From: Xylanimonas protaetiae | GTDB lineage: Bacteria; Actinomycetota; Actinomycetes; Actinomycetales; Cellulomonadaceae | NCBI RefSeq assembly: GCF_004135385.1 | Contig: NZ_CP035493.1 | Location: forward strand, 3,043,440-3,107,439 | Direction of reading: 5' to 3' | DNA: 64,000 bases | Shown: positions 9,383 to 17,938 of the stretch, one piece after another | Numbering within the stretch: position 1 is the first letter of the stretch | How the letters are laid out: every line of letters begins with the position of its first letter | Made by a program: the position numbers and the translations under genes | The notes under the pieces: generated by a model | Told to the model about the DNA's origin: nothing | What the model saw: the letters and a program-made list of their open reading frames with translations, nothing else | Databases searched by the model: none

Positions 9383-9726
9383 TCAGGCGCCGCGGCGCAG
9401 CTTGCCCGCGCGCAGCAGCTCCAGGCGCTCGTCGAGCAGCTCCTGCAGCTCGGCGACCGTGCGACGCTCCAGGAGCATGTCCCAGTGCGTGCGCTGCGGC
9501 TTCGTGGCCTTCGGCTCCGGCTTCTCGGCGTCGCGCAGCAGCGCCTCCTCGCCGCAGCGGCACTCCCACACCGGGGGACTTCGGCGTCGGTGGCGAACGG
9601 CAGGATGATGGTGTGCCCGTTGGGGCAGTCGTAGTACGCCTGGAAACGCGGGGCGAAGTCGACGCCCTCGTCGGACTCCATGCTCTTGGCGCCGATGCTC
9701 ATACCGCGCAGGGACCGGTCAGGCAT
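9383..9726 (-). CDS. rbpA: RNA polymerase-binding protein RbpA (frameshifted in this sequence)
   Basis: RbpA binds the principal sigma factor and RNA polymerase and stabilises the open complex; it is found only in actinobacteria. The N-terminal part (MPDRSLRGMSIGAKS, then FAPRFQAYYDCPNGH) and the C-terminal part (WECRCGEEALL, then THWDMLLERR) are both highly typical but lie in different frames. The break is at the run 9573-9577, which reads CCCCC on the sense strand; a sixth C would restore EVPPVWECRCG and a 114-residue protein of normal length. The CXnC and CRCG cysteines are all present. The ATG has a strong ribosome binding site (AGGAGG). A sequencing error is more likely than a true pseudogene. 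Confidence 0.9.
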
Positions 9727-10093
9727 GTCGTCCTCCTGGGATGTCGGGGGTTCGTGGTGCGGCCCGTGGGGGCCGGGACAGGCGGGGGTCTAGAGGTCCA
9801 ACGTCGTGACGTGACGTCCTGTTCCGCCATCAAGTGAGACGCGCGCCACAGCCCGCGTCGGCTACCGCAGACGAGCGTCGCGGGTTTCCCGCTCGTGCGC
9901 AAACCGAACGGCGTCTCACGGACGCCGTCGTGACACATGCCACGCAGATCGCCCCCGTCCGGCGCCGTGCCGGGTGCCGCGAGCGCCCCGGAGAGGACAG
10001 ACTGTGCGGCGGGAATGAACGCGACGACGGCCTGGTTGACCCGGCCAGTCCATGCGGATGCATGAACCTTCTTCGATCAGGGAGCTGAGCACC
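9727..10093. other. Intergenic region between divergent rbpA and monooxygenase genes
   Basis: This 367-base gap holds the rbpA leader and its SigR-type promoter. It also has a short inverted repeat GCGGG-TTT-CCCGC at 9880-9892 with ACGAGCG and CGCTCGT around it. TTGACC at 10036-10041 could be a -35 for the monooxygenase gene, but I see no good -10. No further gene is evident. Confidence 0.5.
9800..9825 (-). promoter_or_regulatory. SigR-type promoter for rbpA (GGAAC-N18-GTT)
   Basis: On the minus strand GGAAC (9821-9825) is separated by exactly 18 bases from GTT (9800-9802). This matches the Streptomyces SigR/mycobacterial SigH consensus GGAAT-N18-GTT, with one change. rbpA is a known member of the SigR thiol-stress regulon in Streptomyces, so the match is in the expected place. 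The predicted leader is about 65 bases. Confidence 0.7.
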
Positions 10094-11293
10094 GTGCAGT
10101 TCGGAATCTTCTCGGTCAGCGACGTCACCACGGACCCGACCACCGGCCACACCCCGGACGACACCGAGCGCGTGCGCAACATGCTGACGATCGCCAAGCA
10201 CGCGGACGAGGCGGGCCTCGACGTCTTCGCGACGGGCGAGCACCACAACCCGCCGTTCGTGGCCTCCAGCCCGACGACGATGCTCGGCTACCTGGCGGGC
10301 GTCACCAAGAACATCACGCTGTCGACGGCGACGACCCTCATCACCACCAACGACCCGGTGCGCCTGGCCGAGGAGTACGCGATGCTCCAGGTCATCAGCG
10401 ACGGCCGCATGGACCTGATGATGGGCCGCGGCAACACGGGCCCGGTCTACCCGTGGTTCGGCAAGGACATCCGCCAGGGCATCCCGCTCGCCATCGAGAA
10501 CTACGCGCTGCTGCGCCGCCTGTGGACCGAGGACGTCGTGGACTGGGAGGGCAAGTTCCGCAGCCCGCTGCAGGGCTTCACGTCCACCCCGCGCCCGCTC
10601 GACGGCGTGCCGCCGTTCGTGTGGCACGGCTCGATCCGCAGCCCCGAGATCGCCGAGCAGGCCGCCTTCTACGGCGACGGGTTCCTGCACAACAACATCT
10701 TCTGGCCGATGACGCACACCAAGCAGATGATCGCGTTCTACCGGCAGCGGTTCGAGCACTACGGCCACGGCCGCGCCGACCAGGCGATCGTCGGCCTCGG
10801 CGGCCAGGTGTTCGTGCGCCCCAACAGCCAGGACGCCGTCAAGGAGTTCCGCCCCTACTTCGACGACGCGCCCGTGTACGGGCACGGCCCGTCGATGGAG
10901 GACTTCACGCGCGAGACGCCGCTGACGGTCGGCTCCCCGCAGCAGGTCATCGACCGGTACGCGTCGTTCGTCGAGGAGGTCGGCTACTACCAGCGGCAGA
11001 TGTTCCTCATCGACCACGCGGGCCTGCCCCTGAAGACGGTGCTGGAGCAGATCGACCTGCTGGCCGGAGAGATCGTGCCCGAGCTGCGCCGGATCGTCGA
11101 GGCCAAGCGCCCCGCCGCCGACGTCCCGCTCGACCCGCCCACGCACGCCGAGCGCGTCGCCGCCGCCCACGCGGCCGGCGAGGCGGGCGACACGCACGTC
11201 GGTGGCACCGAGGACCGCTGGACCGGCCTGCGCGCCGAGGAGGGCGACCCCGCCCACCTCGAGCCCACCGCCGGCCGCGCGTTCGGGCTGTGA
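10094..11293 (+). CDS. FMN-dependent luciferase-like monooxygenase (CE1758 type)
   Basis: A 399-residue LLM-class flavin-dependent oxidoreductase with a TIM-barrel fold. The N-terminus MQFGIFSVSDVT, FATGEHH and the MMGRGNTGP segment are typical of the CE1758 subfamily. I chose the GTG at 10094, preceded by GGGAGCTGAG, because family members begin at MQFGIF; an ATG 14 codons upstream is possible. The partner flavin reductase begins 10 bases after the stop, so the pair forms an operon in which the reductase supplies reduced FMN. The physiological substrate is unknown. Confidence 0.88.
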   Translation: MQFGIFSVSDVTTDPTTGHTPDDTERVRNMLTIAKHADEAGLDVFATGEHHNPPFVASSPTTMLGYLAGVTKNITLSTATTLITTNDPVRLAEEYAMLQVISDGRMDLMMGRGNTGPVYPWFGKDIRQGIPLAIENYALLRRLWTEDVVDWEGKFRSPLQGFTSTPRPLDGVPPFVWHGSIRSPEIAEQAAFYGDGFLHNNIFWPMTHTKQMIAFYRQRFEHYGHGRADQAIVGLGGQVFVRPNSQDAVKEFRPYFDDAPVYGHGPSMEDFTRETPLTVGSPQQVIDRYASFVEEVGYYQRQMFLIDHAGLPLKTVLEQIDLLAGEIVPELRRIVEAKRPAADVPLDPPTHAERVAAAHAAGEAGDTHVGGTEDRWTGLRAEEGDPAHLEPTAGRAFGL

Positions 11294-11303
11294 GGACCGC
11301 GCC

Positions 11304-11930
11304 ATGACCACCGACCGCACCCTCGTCGTCGTCTCCGCCGGGCTCTCCAACCCGTCGTCGACCCGGCTGCTCGCCGACCGCCTCACCGAGGCGACCGTGA
11401 GCCGCCTGGAGGCGGCCGGGCACACCGTGCACGTCGAGTCGGTCGAGCTGCGCGAGCACGCCCACGCCGTCGTCGACGCCATGCTGACCGGGTTCCCCAC
11501 CGGGAACCTGGCCACGGCCCTCAACCGGCTCTACGCGGCCGACGGGCTCATCGCCGTCACGCCGCTGTTCACCACCACGTACTCGGGGCTGTTCAAGTCG
11601 TTCGTCGACATCCTCGACAAGGACGCCCTGCGCGACCTGCCGACGCTGCTCGCCGCCACGGGCGGCACACCGCGGCACTCGCTCGCGCTGGACTACTCGA
11701 TGCGGCCGCTGTTCACCTACCTGCACGCGGACGTCCTGCCGACGGCGGTCTTCGCCGCCACGGACGACTGGGCCGGCGAGGCCGACCGGGTCAACCCGCT
11801 GCCGGAGCGCATCGCGCGCGCCGGTGCGGACCTCGCGGAGCGGGTCGCGGCGCGCACCCCCGCCCCGCCGGCGTCGGAGTTCGACGCGACGCCGTCGTTC
11901 GCCGACCTGCTGGCCCGCGGCGGACTGTGA
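11304..11930 (+). CDS. NADPH-dependent FMN reductase (CE1759 type)
   Basis: A 208-residue flavodoxin-like reductase. The phosphate-binding loop near the N-terminus reads SAGLSNPSSTR and the FMN-contacting segment TPLFTTTYSGLFKSF matches NADPH-dependent FMN reductases. It directly follows the monooxygenase gene and very probably provides its reduced flavin. The ATG at 11304 has a short purine stretch (GAGGA) 7 bases upstream. A partial repeat of the stop region (GGCGG-CTGTGACG) occurs about 20 bases past the stop. Confidence 0.88.
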   Translation: MTTDRTLVVVSAGLSNPSSTRLLADRLTEATVSRLEAAGHTVHVESVELREHAHAVVDAMLTGFPTGNLATALNRLYAADGLIAVTPLFTTTYSGLFKSFVDILDKDALRDLPTLLAATGGTPRHSLALDYSMRPLFTYLHADVLPTAVFAATDDWAGEADRVNPLPERIARAGADLAERVAARTPAPPASEFDATPSFADLLARGGL

Positions 11931-11962
11931 CGCCCGACGGCGGCCTGTGACGGCCTGAGCCC

Positions 11963-11999
11963 GGTGGCCCTCGTCTCCCTCGAGGAGGCGGGGGCCACC
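11963..11999. terminator. Hairpin terminator between convergent genes
   Basis: GGTGGCCC and GGGCCACC close a stem that continues inward with two G-U type pairs around the loop CTCGA. It ends the monooxygenase/reductase operon on one side and the FUSC-like gene on the other. Confidence 0.65.
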
Positions 12000-12000
12000 G

Positions 12001-12954
12001 TCATGTCGCGGGCGTCCCCCTCGCAGGCGCCAGGCGGGGCACGAGCCATACCAGCACCGCGACGCCCGCGAGGACGAGCACGGCGGCCACCGCCGTCGCG
12101 AGCAGGCGCAGCTCGCCGACCACGAGGCCCGACCCTCCCGGGTCGAGCAGCAGCACGAGCGCCAGCGACGTCGTCCCGACCGACAGCCACAGCGGTCGCG
12201 GCACCGCGACCGTGACGACGATGCCGACCGCCGCGAGCGCCAGCCGGACGCCGAGCGGCACCCCGAGCGTGGCGACGCCGACCCCGGCGGCCACGCCGGC
12301 GGCCGTCCCGAGCACGCGCTGGAGGGCCGCGCGTGACACGCGCAGGCCGGGGACCGGCAGCGCCATGAGGAACGCCGCGGCAGGCGCCCAGTACCCGTAG
12401 CGGTTGCCGCTCGCCTGCGCGAGCAGCGCGCAGGCACCGACCACGGCGGCCAGGACGACGGCGACGACGGCCGCGACCCGCCGCGGTAGCAGGGGCACGG
12501 GTACGACGCGCGGCAGACGCAGCGCCCGCGCGGCGAGCACGACGTACGCGCCGACGGCGAGCACCCAGGCGACGCGGGCGAGGGCGTCGGCGTCCGCGGG
12601 CAGCGGGGGAGCGCTGGCCGCGGCGGCGCCGACGAGCAGCGCGGGCACGCCCAGCCCGCGCACCGTCGCCGCCCCGGCGGCCGCCGCGAGCGCCGCCAGC
12701 AGCGCCACCCAGGCGCCCGAGTAGGCCAGGACCCCGCCGGCGAGCACGGCCGCCGCGATGACCGGCAGGGCCGCGAGCGCCCGTCCCCAGCCGGCGCGCA
12801 CGGCGACGAGGACGACGTACAGGGCGGCGCACACGCTCACGCCGACACCGCCCGTGCCCCCGACGACGGCGCCCGCGGCCACGGGCACGACGAGCACGAC
12901 GGCGACCAGCACCGTCGCGCGCACGAACCCCCGGACCCACCCGGCCGCCGTCAC
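12001..12954 (-). CDS. FUSC-like integral membrane protein
   Basis: A 317-residue hydrophobic protein with about eight to ten predicted membrane helices grouped in two halves. The second half (ASGNRYGYWAPAAAF, then LQRVLGTAAGV) resembles the FUSC_2 domain found in aromatic acid exporters and fusaric acid resistance proteins. Long soluble domains seen in full FUSC exporters are absent, so this may be a minimal version. Transport of an organic acid is a family-level guess. The gene lies alone, converging on the reductase operon and downstream of ald on the same strand. Confidence 0.6.
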   Translation of the reverse strand: MTAAGWVRGFVRATVLVAVVLVVPVAAGAVVGGTGGVGVSVCAALYVVLVAVRAGWGRALAALPVIAAAVLAGGVLAYSGAWVALLAALAAAAGAATVRGLGVPALLVGAAAASAPPLPADADALARVAWVLAVGAYVVLAARALRLPRVVPVPLLPRRVAAVVAVVLAAVVGACALLAQASGNRYGYWAPAAAFLMALPVPGLRVSRAALQRVLGTAAGVAAGVGVATLGVPLGVRLALAAVGIVVTVAVPRPLWLSVGTTSLALVLLLDPGGSGLVVGELRLLATAVAAVLVLAGVAVLVWLVPRLAPARGTPAT

Positions 12955-13020
12955 GGCTCGACGCTACGTCCGCGCGTGGGGCACTGCGCGGCAGCCGCGG
13001 AGCCCCGTGACCCGCCGCCG

Positions 13021-13060
13021 AACGTCGCGGCGCGTCGCCGAACGTCGCGGCGCGTCGCCG
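13021..13060. repeat. 20-bp perfect tandem duplication
   Basis: The 20-base unit AACGTCGCGGCGCGTCGCCG occurs twice in a row between ald and the FUSC-like gene. It contains GTCGCGGCGCG and may form weak hairpins. No function is apparent. Confidence 0.9.
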
Positions 13061-13101
13061 TCCGTGGCACCGGCCGGCGGCGCGGCGGCCCGGTCGCCGC
13101 G

Positions 13102-14213
13102 TCAGAGCAGCGTGCCGACCGGGGTCAGGTCCAGCCCGTGCGCCTCCGCGACGCCCTCGTGCGTCACGACGCCGGCGTGCGTGTTCAGCCCGCGCGCGAG
13201 GGTCGGGTCGGCGCCCATGGCCGCCCTCCAGCCGAGGTTGGCGAGCTCGACGGCGTAGGGGAGCGTGACGTTCGTCAGCGCGCGCGTGGACGTGTTGGGC
13301 ACCGCGCCCGGCATGTTCGCCACCGCGTAGAACGTCGAGCCGTGCACGCGGTAGGTCGGGTCGGCGTGCGTCGTCGGGCGCGAGTCCTCGAAGCAGCCGC
13401 CCTGGTCGATCGAGATGTCCACGAGCACCGACCCGGGCCGCATGCGCGCGACGAGGTCGGAGGACACGAGCACGGGCGCCTTCGCGCCCGCGACGAGCAC
13501 CGCGCCGACCACCAGGTCGGCGTCGAGGACGGCCCGCTCGATCTCCCACGCGTTCGACGCCAGGGTCTGCACGCGCCCGGTGTAGCGGTCGTCCGCGGCG
13601 GCGAGCGCCCGCGCCGACCGGTCGACGACGGTGACACGGGCACCCATGCCGACGGCGACGCGCACCGCGTTCATGCCGGACACCCCCGCGCCCAGGACGA
13701 CGACGTGCCCGGGCGCGACGCCCGGCACGCCGCCGAGCAGGAGGCCCCGCCCGCCGGCGGCCTTGAGGAGGGCTGCGGCGCCGACCTGGGGGCGAGCCGC
13801 CCGGCGACCTCGGACATGGGCGCGAGCAGCGGCAGCGCCCCGGCGTCGGTCTGCACGGTCTCGTACGCGATGCCCGTGACGCCGCGGGCGAGCAACTCGT
13901 CGGTGAGGTCCCGGTCGGCGGCCAGGTGGAGGTAGGTGAACAGCACCTGCCCCTCGCGCAGGAAGCCGTGCTCGGCCGGGACGGGCTCCTTGACCTTGAG
14001 GACGAGCTCGCCCGCGGCCCAGGTGGTGGCGGCGTCGGGCTCGATGGTGGCGCCCGCGTGGCGGTACTCGTCGTCGGTGATCGAGGACCCCGCGCCGGCG
14101 CCCGCCTCGACGTGGACGCTGTGGCCGTGCCGGACGAGCTCGTGCACGCCGGCGGGCGTGACCGCGACGCGGTACTCGTTGTTCTTGACTTCCTTGGGCA
14201 CGGCGATGCGCAT
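13102..14213 (-). CDS. ald: Alanine dehydrogenase (frameshifted in this sequence)
   Basis: Catalyses reversible NAD-dependent deamination of L-alanine to pyruvate and ammonia. The N-terminal half ([16 protein letters not shown], then [11 protein letters not shown]) and the C-terminal half ([20 protein letters not shown], then [14 protein letters not shown]) are both strongly conserved but lie in different frames. The break is in the run 13788-13792, CCCCC on the sense strand; one more C gives [11 protein letters not shown] and a 370-residue protein, the normal Ald length. The nucleotide-binding GAGVSGMNA and the active-site His region are present. Ribosome binding site GGAGG precedes the ATG. 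An inverted repeat GTCAG-TC-CTGAC (14252-14263) lies upstream and could be an operator. Confidence 0.88.
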
Positions 14214-14251
14214 GCGGGGGCCTCCCGGACGGGGCCGCCGCGGCGGCCGTG

Positions 14252-14263
14252 GTCAGTCCTGAC
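14252..14263. promoter_or_regulatory. Short inverted repeat upstream of ald
   Basis: GTCAG-TC-CTGAC lies between the divergent ald and SRPBCC genes, about 40 bases before ald. Its position suits an operator, for example for an Lrp/AldR-type regulator, but no regulator is encoded nearby and the site is short. Confidence 0.25.
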
Positions 14264-14349
14264 GATTCTCGGCCGAACCGACCCGGCCCGCCCCCGGGTT
14301 GGCGCATGCCGACACGCCGCCCCCCGCGGGGCGGTGGTTGGATGGGCGC

Positions 14350-14796
14350 ATGACCGACGAGACGCGTGTGGTGTCCGCGAGCCGGGTGGTGTCCGCCCCG
14401 GCCGAGGCGATCTTCGAGCTCATCGCCGACCCGGCCCGGCAGCCCGAGTGGGACGGCAACGGCAACCTGTCGCAGGCCGCGCCCGGGCAGCGGGTGCACG
14501 CCGTCGGGGACTCGTTCCTCATGACCAACACGGGCGGCACCGTGCGGCAGAACCACGTCGTGGAGTTCGCCGAGGGCCGCCGGATCGCGTGGAGGCCCGC
14601 GCCCGTGGCCGCCCCGCAGCCCGGCCACCTGTGGCGCTGGGAGCTGGAGCCGCTCGACGACGCCACCACCCGCGTCACGCACACCTACGACTGGACCGGG
14701 CTGACGGACCAGAAGCGGTTCGAGCGGGCCCGGGCGACGACGCCGGCGAAGCTCCAGGCGTCCGTCGACCGGCTGGCCGCGCTCGCCGAGGCCTGA
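14350..14796 (+). CDS. SRPBCC family protein (START-like lipid/ligand binding)
   Basis: A 148-residue protein of the polyketide cyclase/START-like fold. The opening [29 protein letters not shown] and the closing basic helix ([18 protein letters not shown]) are standard features of the family. Members bind hydrophobic ligands in a central cavity; the ligand here is unknown. The ATG at 14350 is preceded by TTGGAT at a 6-base distance, which suggests a leaderless transcript divergent from ald. Confidence 0.8.
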   Translation: MTDETRVVSASRVVSAPAEAIFELIADPARQPEWDGNGNLSQAAPGQRVHAVGDSFLMTNTGGTVRQNHVVEFAEGRRIAWRPAPVAAPQPGHLWRWELEPLDDATTRVTHTYDWTGLTDQKRFERARATTPAKLQASVDRLAALAEA

Positions 14797-14890
14797 CCCC
14801 CGCGGGGCTGTTGCCGCAGGTCGCACGTGCGGGACAATGGGGCGGGACGACGGGTGGACGCGGCTCCGGCGCCGCGCGGGAGGAGCGACG

Positions 14891-15304
14891 ATGGCCGAGG
14901 ATCCCGGGGTCGACCCCACGGCGACCGCGACCGTGCGACGCCCCGAGCCCGTGGGCGTGCCCCGCGCGACGAGCGGCGTCCGCGCGTCCGAGCCCCCCGC
15001 CGGACGGTGGGATCCCGGCGCCCGGTACCGCCCCTCGCTCCTGGCCCGCATCCCCGGCGCGCCGCCGCACGGCGACCCGCTCGAGGCCGGCCCGCAGCGC
15101 GCCTCCCTGCCGGGCCGCCTGTTCCGCGGGCCGGCCGTGCGCGAGGCCGTGTTCGACCGCCCCGTGTGGACGGGCCACGGCCGCCCCGCCTCGCTCCGGG
15201 CGCGCAACGCGGCCGAGCTCTCCGACGCCGTCGAGCGGTACCGCCGCGGCGCGCTCAGCACCACCGGCCTGGTCCGCGCCGTCGGGCACGCGCTGGCCGC
15301 TTGA
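14891..15304 (+). CDS. Hypothetical protein
   Basis: A 137-residue protein with no recognised domain. It is rich in Pro, Arg and Ala; a C-terminal helix-prone stretch ([19 protein letters not shown]) is the most ordered part. The ATG at 14891 has an excellent ribosome binding site (GGGAGGAGCG), which is the main reason to accept it. It lies 18 bases upstream of the DNA-alkylation-repair gene and is probably co-transcribed with it. Confidence 0.6.
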   Translation: MAEDPGVDPTATATVRRPEPVGVPRATSGVRASEPPAGRWDPGARYRPSLLARIPGAPPHGDPLEAGPQRASLPGRLFRGPAVREAVFDRPVWTGHGRPASLRARNAAELSDAVERYRRGALSTTGLVRAVGHALAA

Positions 15305-15322
15305 GCCGGCCCGGGGCCGACC

Positions 15323-16075
15323 GTGAGCGACGAGCTCCTGACCGCGTCCGCCCTGGCCGCCGCCATCGACGCGCTCGCCGACCCCGTCCGGGCGGCGACG
15401 GTGGCGACCTACCTCCAGACGGGTCCCGGCCAGTACGGCGAGGGCGACGTCATCGCCGGGGTCACCGTGCCGCAGGTGCGCGCGCTCGTGCGCCGCGCCG
15501 CCGGCATGCCGCCGGCGGAGGCGTCGGTGCTCCTCGACAGCCCCGTCCACGAGCACCGCGCCGCCGCGCTGCTCGTGCTTGTCGCGCGCTACCAGCGCGC
15601 CTCGCGGGTCCGCACGCGCGACGACGCCGAGCGCGCCGCGCTGCACGCCCGCTACCTCGACGCGGTCCGCGCCGGGCGGGTCGACAACTGGGACCTGGTC
15701 GACTCCTCGGCCGAGTGGCTCGTCGGCGACTGGCTGCTCGGGCCGCCTGCGCACGACGTCGCGGCCGTGCTCGACCCGCTCGCGTCGTCGTCGTCCCTGT
15801 GGCAGCGGCGGGTGGCGATGCTCGCGACGTTCGCGTTCACCAAGGCCGGCGACCCGGGCCCCGCGCTGACGTACGCCGCCCGGCTGCTGGGGGACCGCGC
15901 GGACCTCGTGCACAAGGCGGTCGGCTGGATGCTGCGCGAGGTCGGCAAGCGCGTGTCGCGCGCAACGCTGCTCGACTTCCTGGAGCAGCACGCCGCACGC
16001 ATGCCGCGCACGGCGCTGAGCTACGCGACCGAGCACCTGGACCCGGCCGAGCGGGCGCGGCTGCGCGCCCTGTAG
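15323..16075 (+). CDS. DNA alkylation repair protein (AlkD-like HEAT fold)
   Basis: A 250-residue all-helical protein of the AlkC/AlkD family, which excises alkylated bases without base flipping. Family hallmarks are the [13 protein letters not shown] helix, [17 protein letters not shown] and [13 protein letters not shown]. The length is normal for AlkD. The GTG start follows the hypothetical gene after 18 bases; no strong ribosome binding site is seen, so it may be translationally coupled. A hairpin follows the stop. Confidence 0.9.
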   Translation: MSDELLTASALAAAIDALADPVRAATVATYLQTGPGQYGEGDVIAGVTVPQVRALVRRAAGMPPAEASVLLDSPVHEHRAAALLVLVARYQRASRVRTRDDAERAALHARYLDAVRAGRVDNWDLVDSSAEWLVGDWLLGPPAHDVAAVLDPLASSSSLWQRRVAMLATFAFTKAGDPGPALTYAARLLGDRADLVHKAVGWMLREVGKRVSRATLLDFLEQHAARMPRTALSYATEHLDPAERARLRAL

Positions 16076-16081
16076 CGCGAG

Positions 16082-16120
16082 GGCGCGGGCGCCCCGGCCG
16101 GTCGCCGGGACGCCCGCGCC
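16082..16120. terminator. Hairpin terminator between convergent genes
   Basis: A 17-bp stem with a single C-A mismatch and a 5-base loop lies between the AlkD-like gene and the convergent SDR gene. Confidence 0.7.
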
Positions 16121-16131
16121 GACGGCGCGGC

Positions 16132-16896
16132 TCAGCCCGCCACGGCCGCCGCGCGCTGCTCCGTCCACTGCGCCAGCGTGGTCGACGCGAGGTGCGCGTC
16201 GTCGCCGACCGGCACGATCGTCGTCTCGTCCAGGTGCGTCCCGAAGTACCGGGCCTCGGGGTCGCCCACCACCGTGCGCGGGTCGCCCTTCGCGGCCAGC
16301 GCCCAGCGGACCACCGCGTCCATCGCGGAGCGCTCCGGGCCCGCGACCTCGATCGTCGTGCTCGACGCCGGGGCCACCGCGGCCTGCGCGACCGCCGCGG
16401 CGACGTCGCTCGACGCGAGCGGCTGGAACGCGCCCGTGGGCAGCGTGACGACGCCGTCGCTCGTGGCGGAGTCCGCGATCGCCGGCAGGAACTCGTAGAA
16501 CTGCGTGGCCCGCACGACCGTCCACGGCACGGGACCGTCGTGGATGAGCCGCTCCTGCGCCACCTTGGCGCGCAGGTACCCGCTCTCCGGGGCGCGGTCG
16601 GCGCCCACGATCGACAGGGCGACGTGGTGCCCGACGCCCGCGGCCGCCTCCGCGGCGAGCTGGTTCGCCGTCGACGTGGTGAAGAACGCCATCACGTCGT
16701 CGTCGGCGAACGAGCGCGAGTTCGTCAGGTCGACGACGACGTCGGCGCCCGCGAACGCCTCCGCCAGGCCCGCGCCCGTGACGGTGTCGACGCCCGAGTC
16801 CGGCGAGGCCGGGACGGCCTCGTGACCCTGCGCCGTGAGCAGCGCGACGACCTGCGACCCGACCAGGCCCGTGCCGCCGATGACTACGACCTTCAT
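16132..16896 (-). CDS. NAD(P)-binding SDR/NmrA-like oxidoreductase
   Basis: A 254-residue atypical short-chain dehydrogenase/epimerase. The N-terminal Rossmann motif reads VIGGTGLVGSQV; VVDLTNS, SIVGADR and YLRAKVAQE fit the NmrA-like group. A ribosome binding site (GGAGG) precedes the ATG. Its upstream region holds the same TGTCACA-N16-GGTC element as the NADH dehydrogenase gene. Genes of this type (epimerase-like) are standard neighbours and targets of ECF41 sigma factors, so it is probably a target of the sigma factor encoded next door. Its substrate is not known. Confidence 0.85.
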   Translation of the reverse strand: MKVVVIGGTGLVGSQVVALLTAQGHEAVPASPDSGVDTVTGAGLAEAFAGADVVVDLTNSRSFADDDVMAFFTTSTANQLAAEAAAGVGHHVALSIVGADRAPESGYLRAKVAQERLIHDGPVPWTVVRATQFYEFLPAIADSATSDGVVTLPTGAFQPLASSDVAAAVAQAAVAPASSTTIEVAGPERSAMDAVVRWALAAKGDPRTVVGDPEARYFGTHLDETTIVPVGDDAHLASTTLAQWTEQRAAAVAG

Positions 16897-16946
16897 GACT
16901 ACCTCCGGTCTGCGGGGGCGGGCCCTTCGCCTGCCCCTCACCCCTC

Positions 16947-16975
16947 TCGACCGGGCAGCGCGCCCCGATGTGACA
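16947..16975 (-). promoter_or_regulatory. ECF41-type promoter for the SDR gene
   Basis: On the minus strand TGTCACA (16969-16975) is followed after exactly 16 bases by GGTCGA (16947-16952). The published ECF41 promoter is TGTCACA-N16-CGTC. The same layout, with the downstream GAGAGGGGTGAG largely repeated, lies before the NADH dehydrogenase gene. Confidence 0.75.
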
Positions 16976-16976
16976 G

Positions 16977-17882
16977 TCAGCGCGTCAGGTGCGCGAGCTT
17001 GTCGGGGTTGACCTGGGTGCAGATCGTCCGGAGGGCGTCGTCGGCGTCGCACCACAGGACGCCGACCACGGCGCCCGCCCGGTCGGTGATCCGCACCGCG
17101 GGGGCGCCGTTGAGGTCGGCCACCTCCATGGCGACGGCGTCGGCGGGCCACCAGCGGGCGAACGCGTGCTCCAGGACCGCGAGCACGGCTTCGATGCCGA
17201 CGACGGGCTTGCGGGCGGCGTGCACCTTGCCGCCGCCGTCGTTGCGCATGACGACGTCGCGGGCCAGGAGCCGCTCGAGGTCGGCCACGCGGCCCTCGTG
17301 GGCGGCGGCGACGAACGCCTCGAGCAGCTCGCGGCGGCGCTCCGGCGGGGCGGCGGCACGGTCGGCGGGGCGGTCGGCGGCGAGCGCGAGCCGCGCCCGG
17401 CGGGCGAGCTGCCGGGCGTTCGCCTCGGACGTCTCGAGCGCGTCGGCGACCTCGCGGTGGGAGTAGCCGAACGCCTCGCGCAGCACGTACGCGGCCCGCT
17501 CCGCGGGGCTCAGCTTCTCCATGAGGGTGAGCACGGCGAGGTCGAGCGCCTCGGCCCGCTCCGCGCCCAGGAACGGGTCGGCGCTCGTGTCGACGGGCTC
17601 GGGGAACCAGGGGCCCACGTACGTCTCGCGGCGGGCCCGCGCGCTCGTGAGCGCGTTGATCGCGAGCCGCGTCGTCGCCGTCGTGAGGAACGCGGCCGGG
17701 TTGACCACGAGGGAGCGGTCCGTGCGCTGCCACCGCAGCCAGGCGTCCTGCACGACGTCGTCGGCCTCGGCGGCCGAGCCGAGCATCCGGTACGCGACGC
17801 CGAACAGGCGCGGGCGGATCGCGAGGAACGCGGCGACGTCGTCGTCGGGAACTGCCTGGTCGAGCGCCACGGCTGTCGGCAT
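16977..17882 (-). CDS. sigJ: ECF41-family RNA polymerase sigma factor (SigJ-like)
   Basis: A 301-residue extracytoplasmic-function sigma factor. Region 2 (FGVAYRMLGSAAEADDVVQDAW) and region 4 (LREAFGYSHREVADAL) are clear. The extra C-terminal SnoaL-like domain, about 100 residues, identifies group ECF41; it carries the GGGK and NPDKL motifs and the linker reads WFPEP (usually WLPEP). In this group the extension modulates sigma activity in place of an anti-sigma factor, and none is encoded here. TAGGGT 7 bases before the ATG suggests its own leaderless promoter, and read-through from the NADH dehydrogenase gene 56 bases upstream is likely. Confidence 0.93.
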   Translation of the reverse strand: MPTAVALDQAVPDDDVAAFLAIRPRLFGVAYRMLGSAAEADDVVQDAWLRWQRTDRSLVVNPAAFLTTATTRLAINALTSARARRETYVGPWFPEPVDTSADPFLGAERAEALDLAVLTLMEKLSPAERAAYVLREAFGYSHREVADALETSEANARQLARRARLALAADRPADRAAAPPERRRELLEAFVAAAHEGRVADLERLLARDVVMRNDGGGKVHAARKPVVGIEAVLAVLEHAFARWWPADAVAMEVADLNGAPAVRITDRAGAVVGVLWCDADDALRTICTQVNPDKLAHLTR

Positions 17883-17938
17883 GCGGCCCACCCTAGGGCG
17901 CGGGCGGTCCGGGCGGAACCGCCCGGACCGCCCGCGGG

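Noticed and set aside
10036-10064. A SigA promoter (TTGACC) for the 10-kb monooxygenase gene
   Set aside because: No acceptable -10 lies 16-18 bases downstream.
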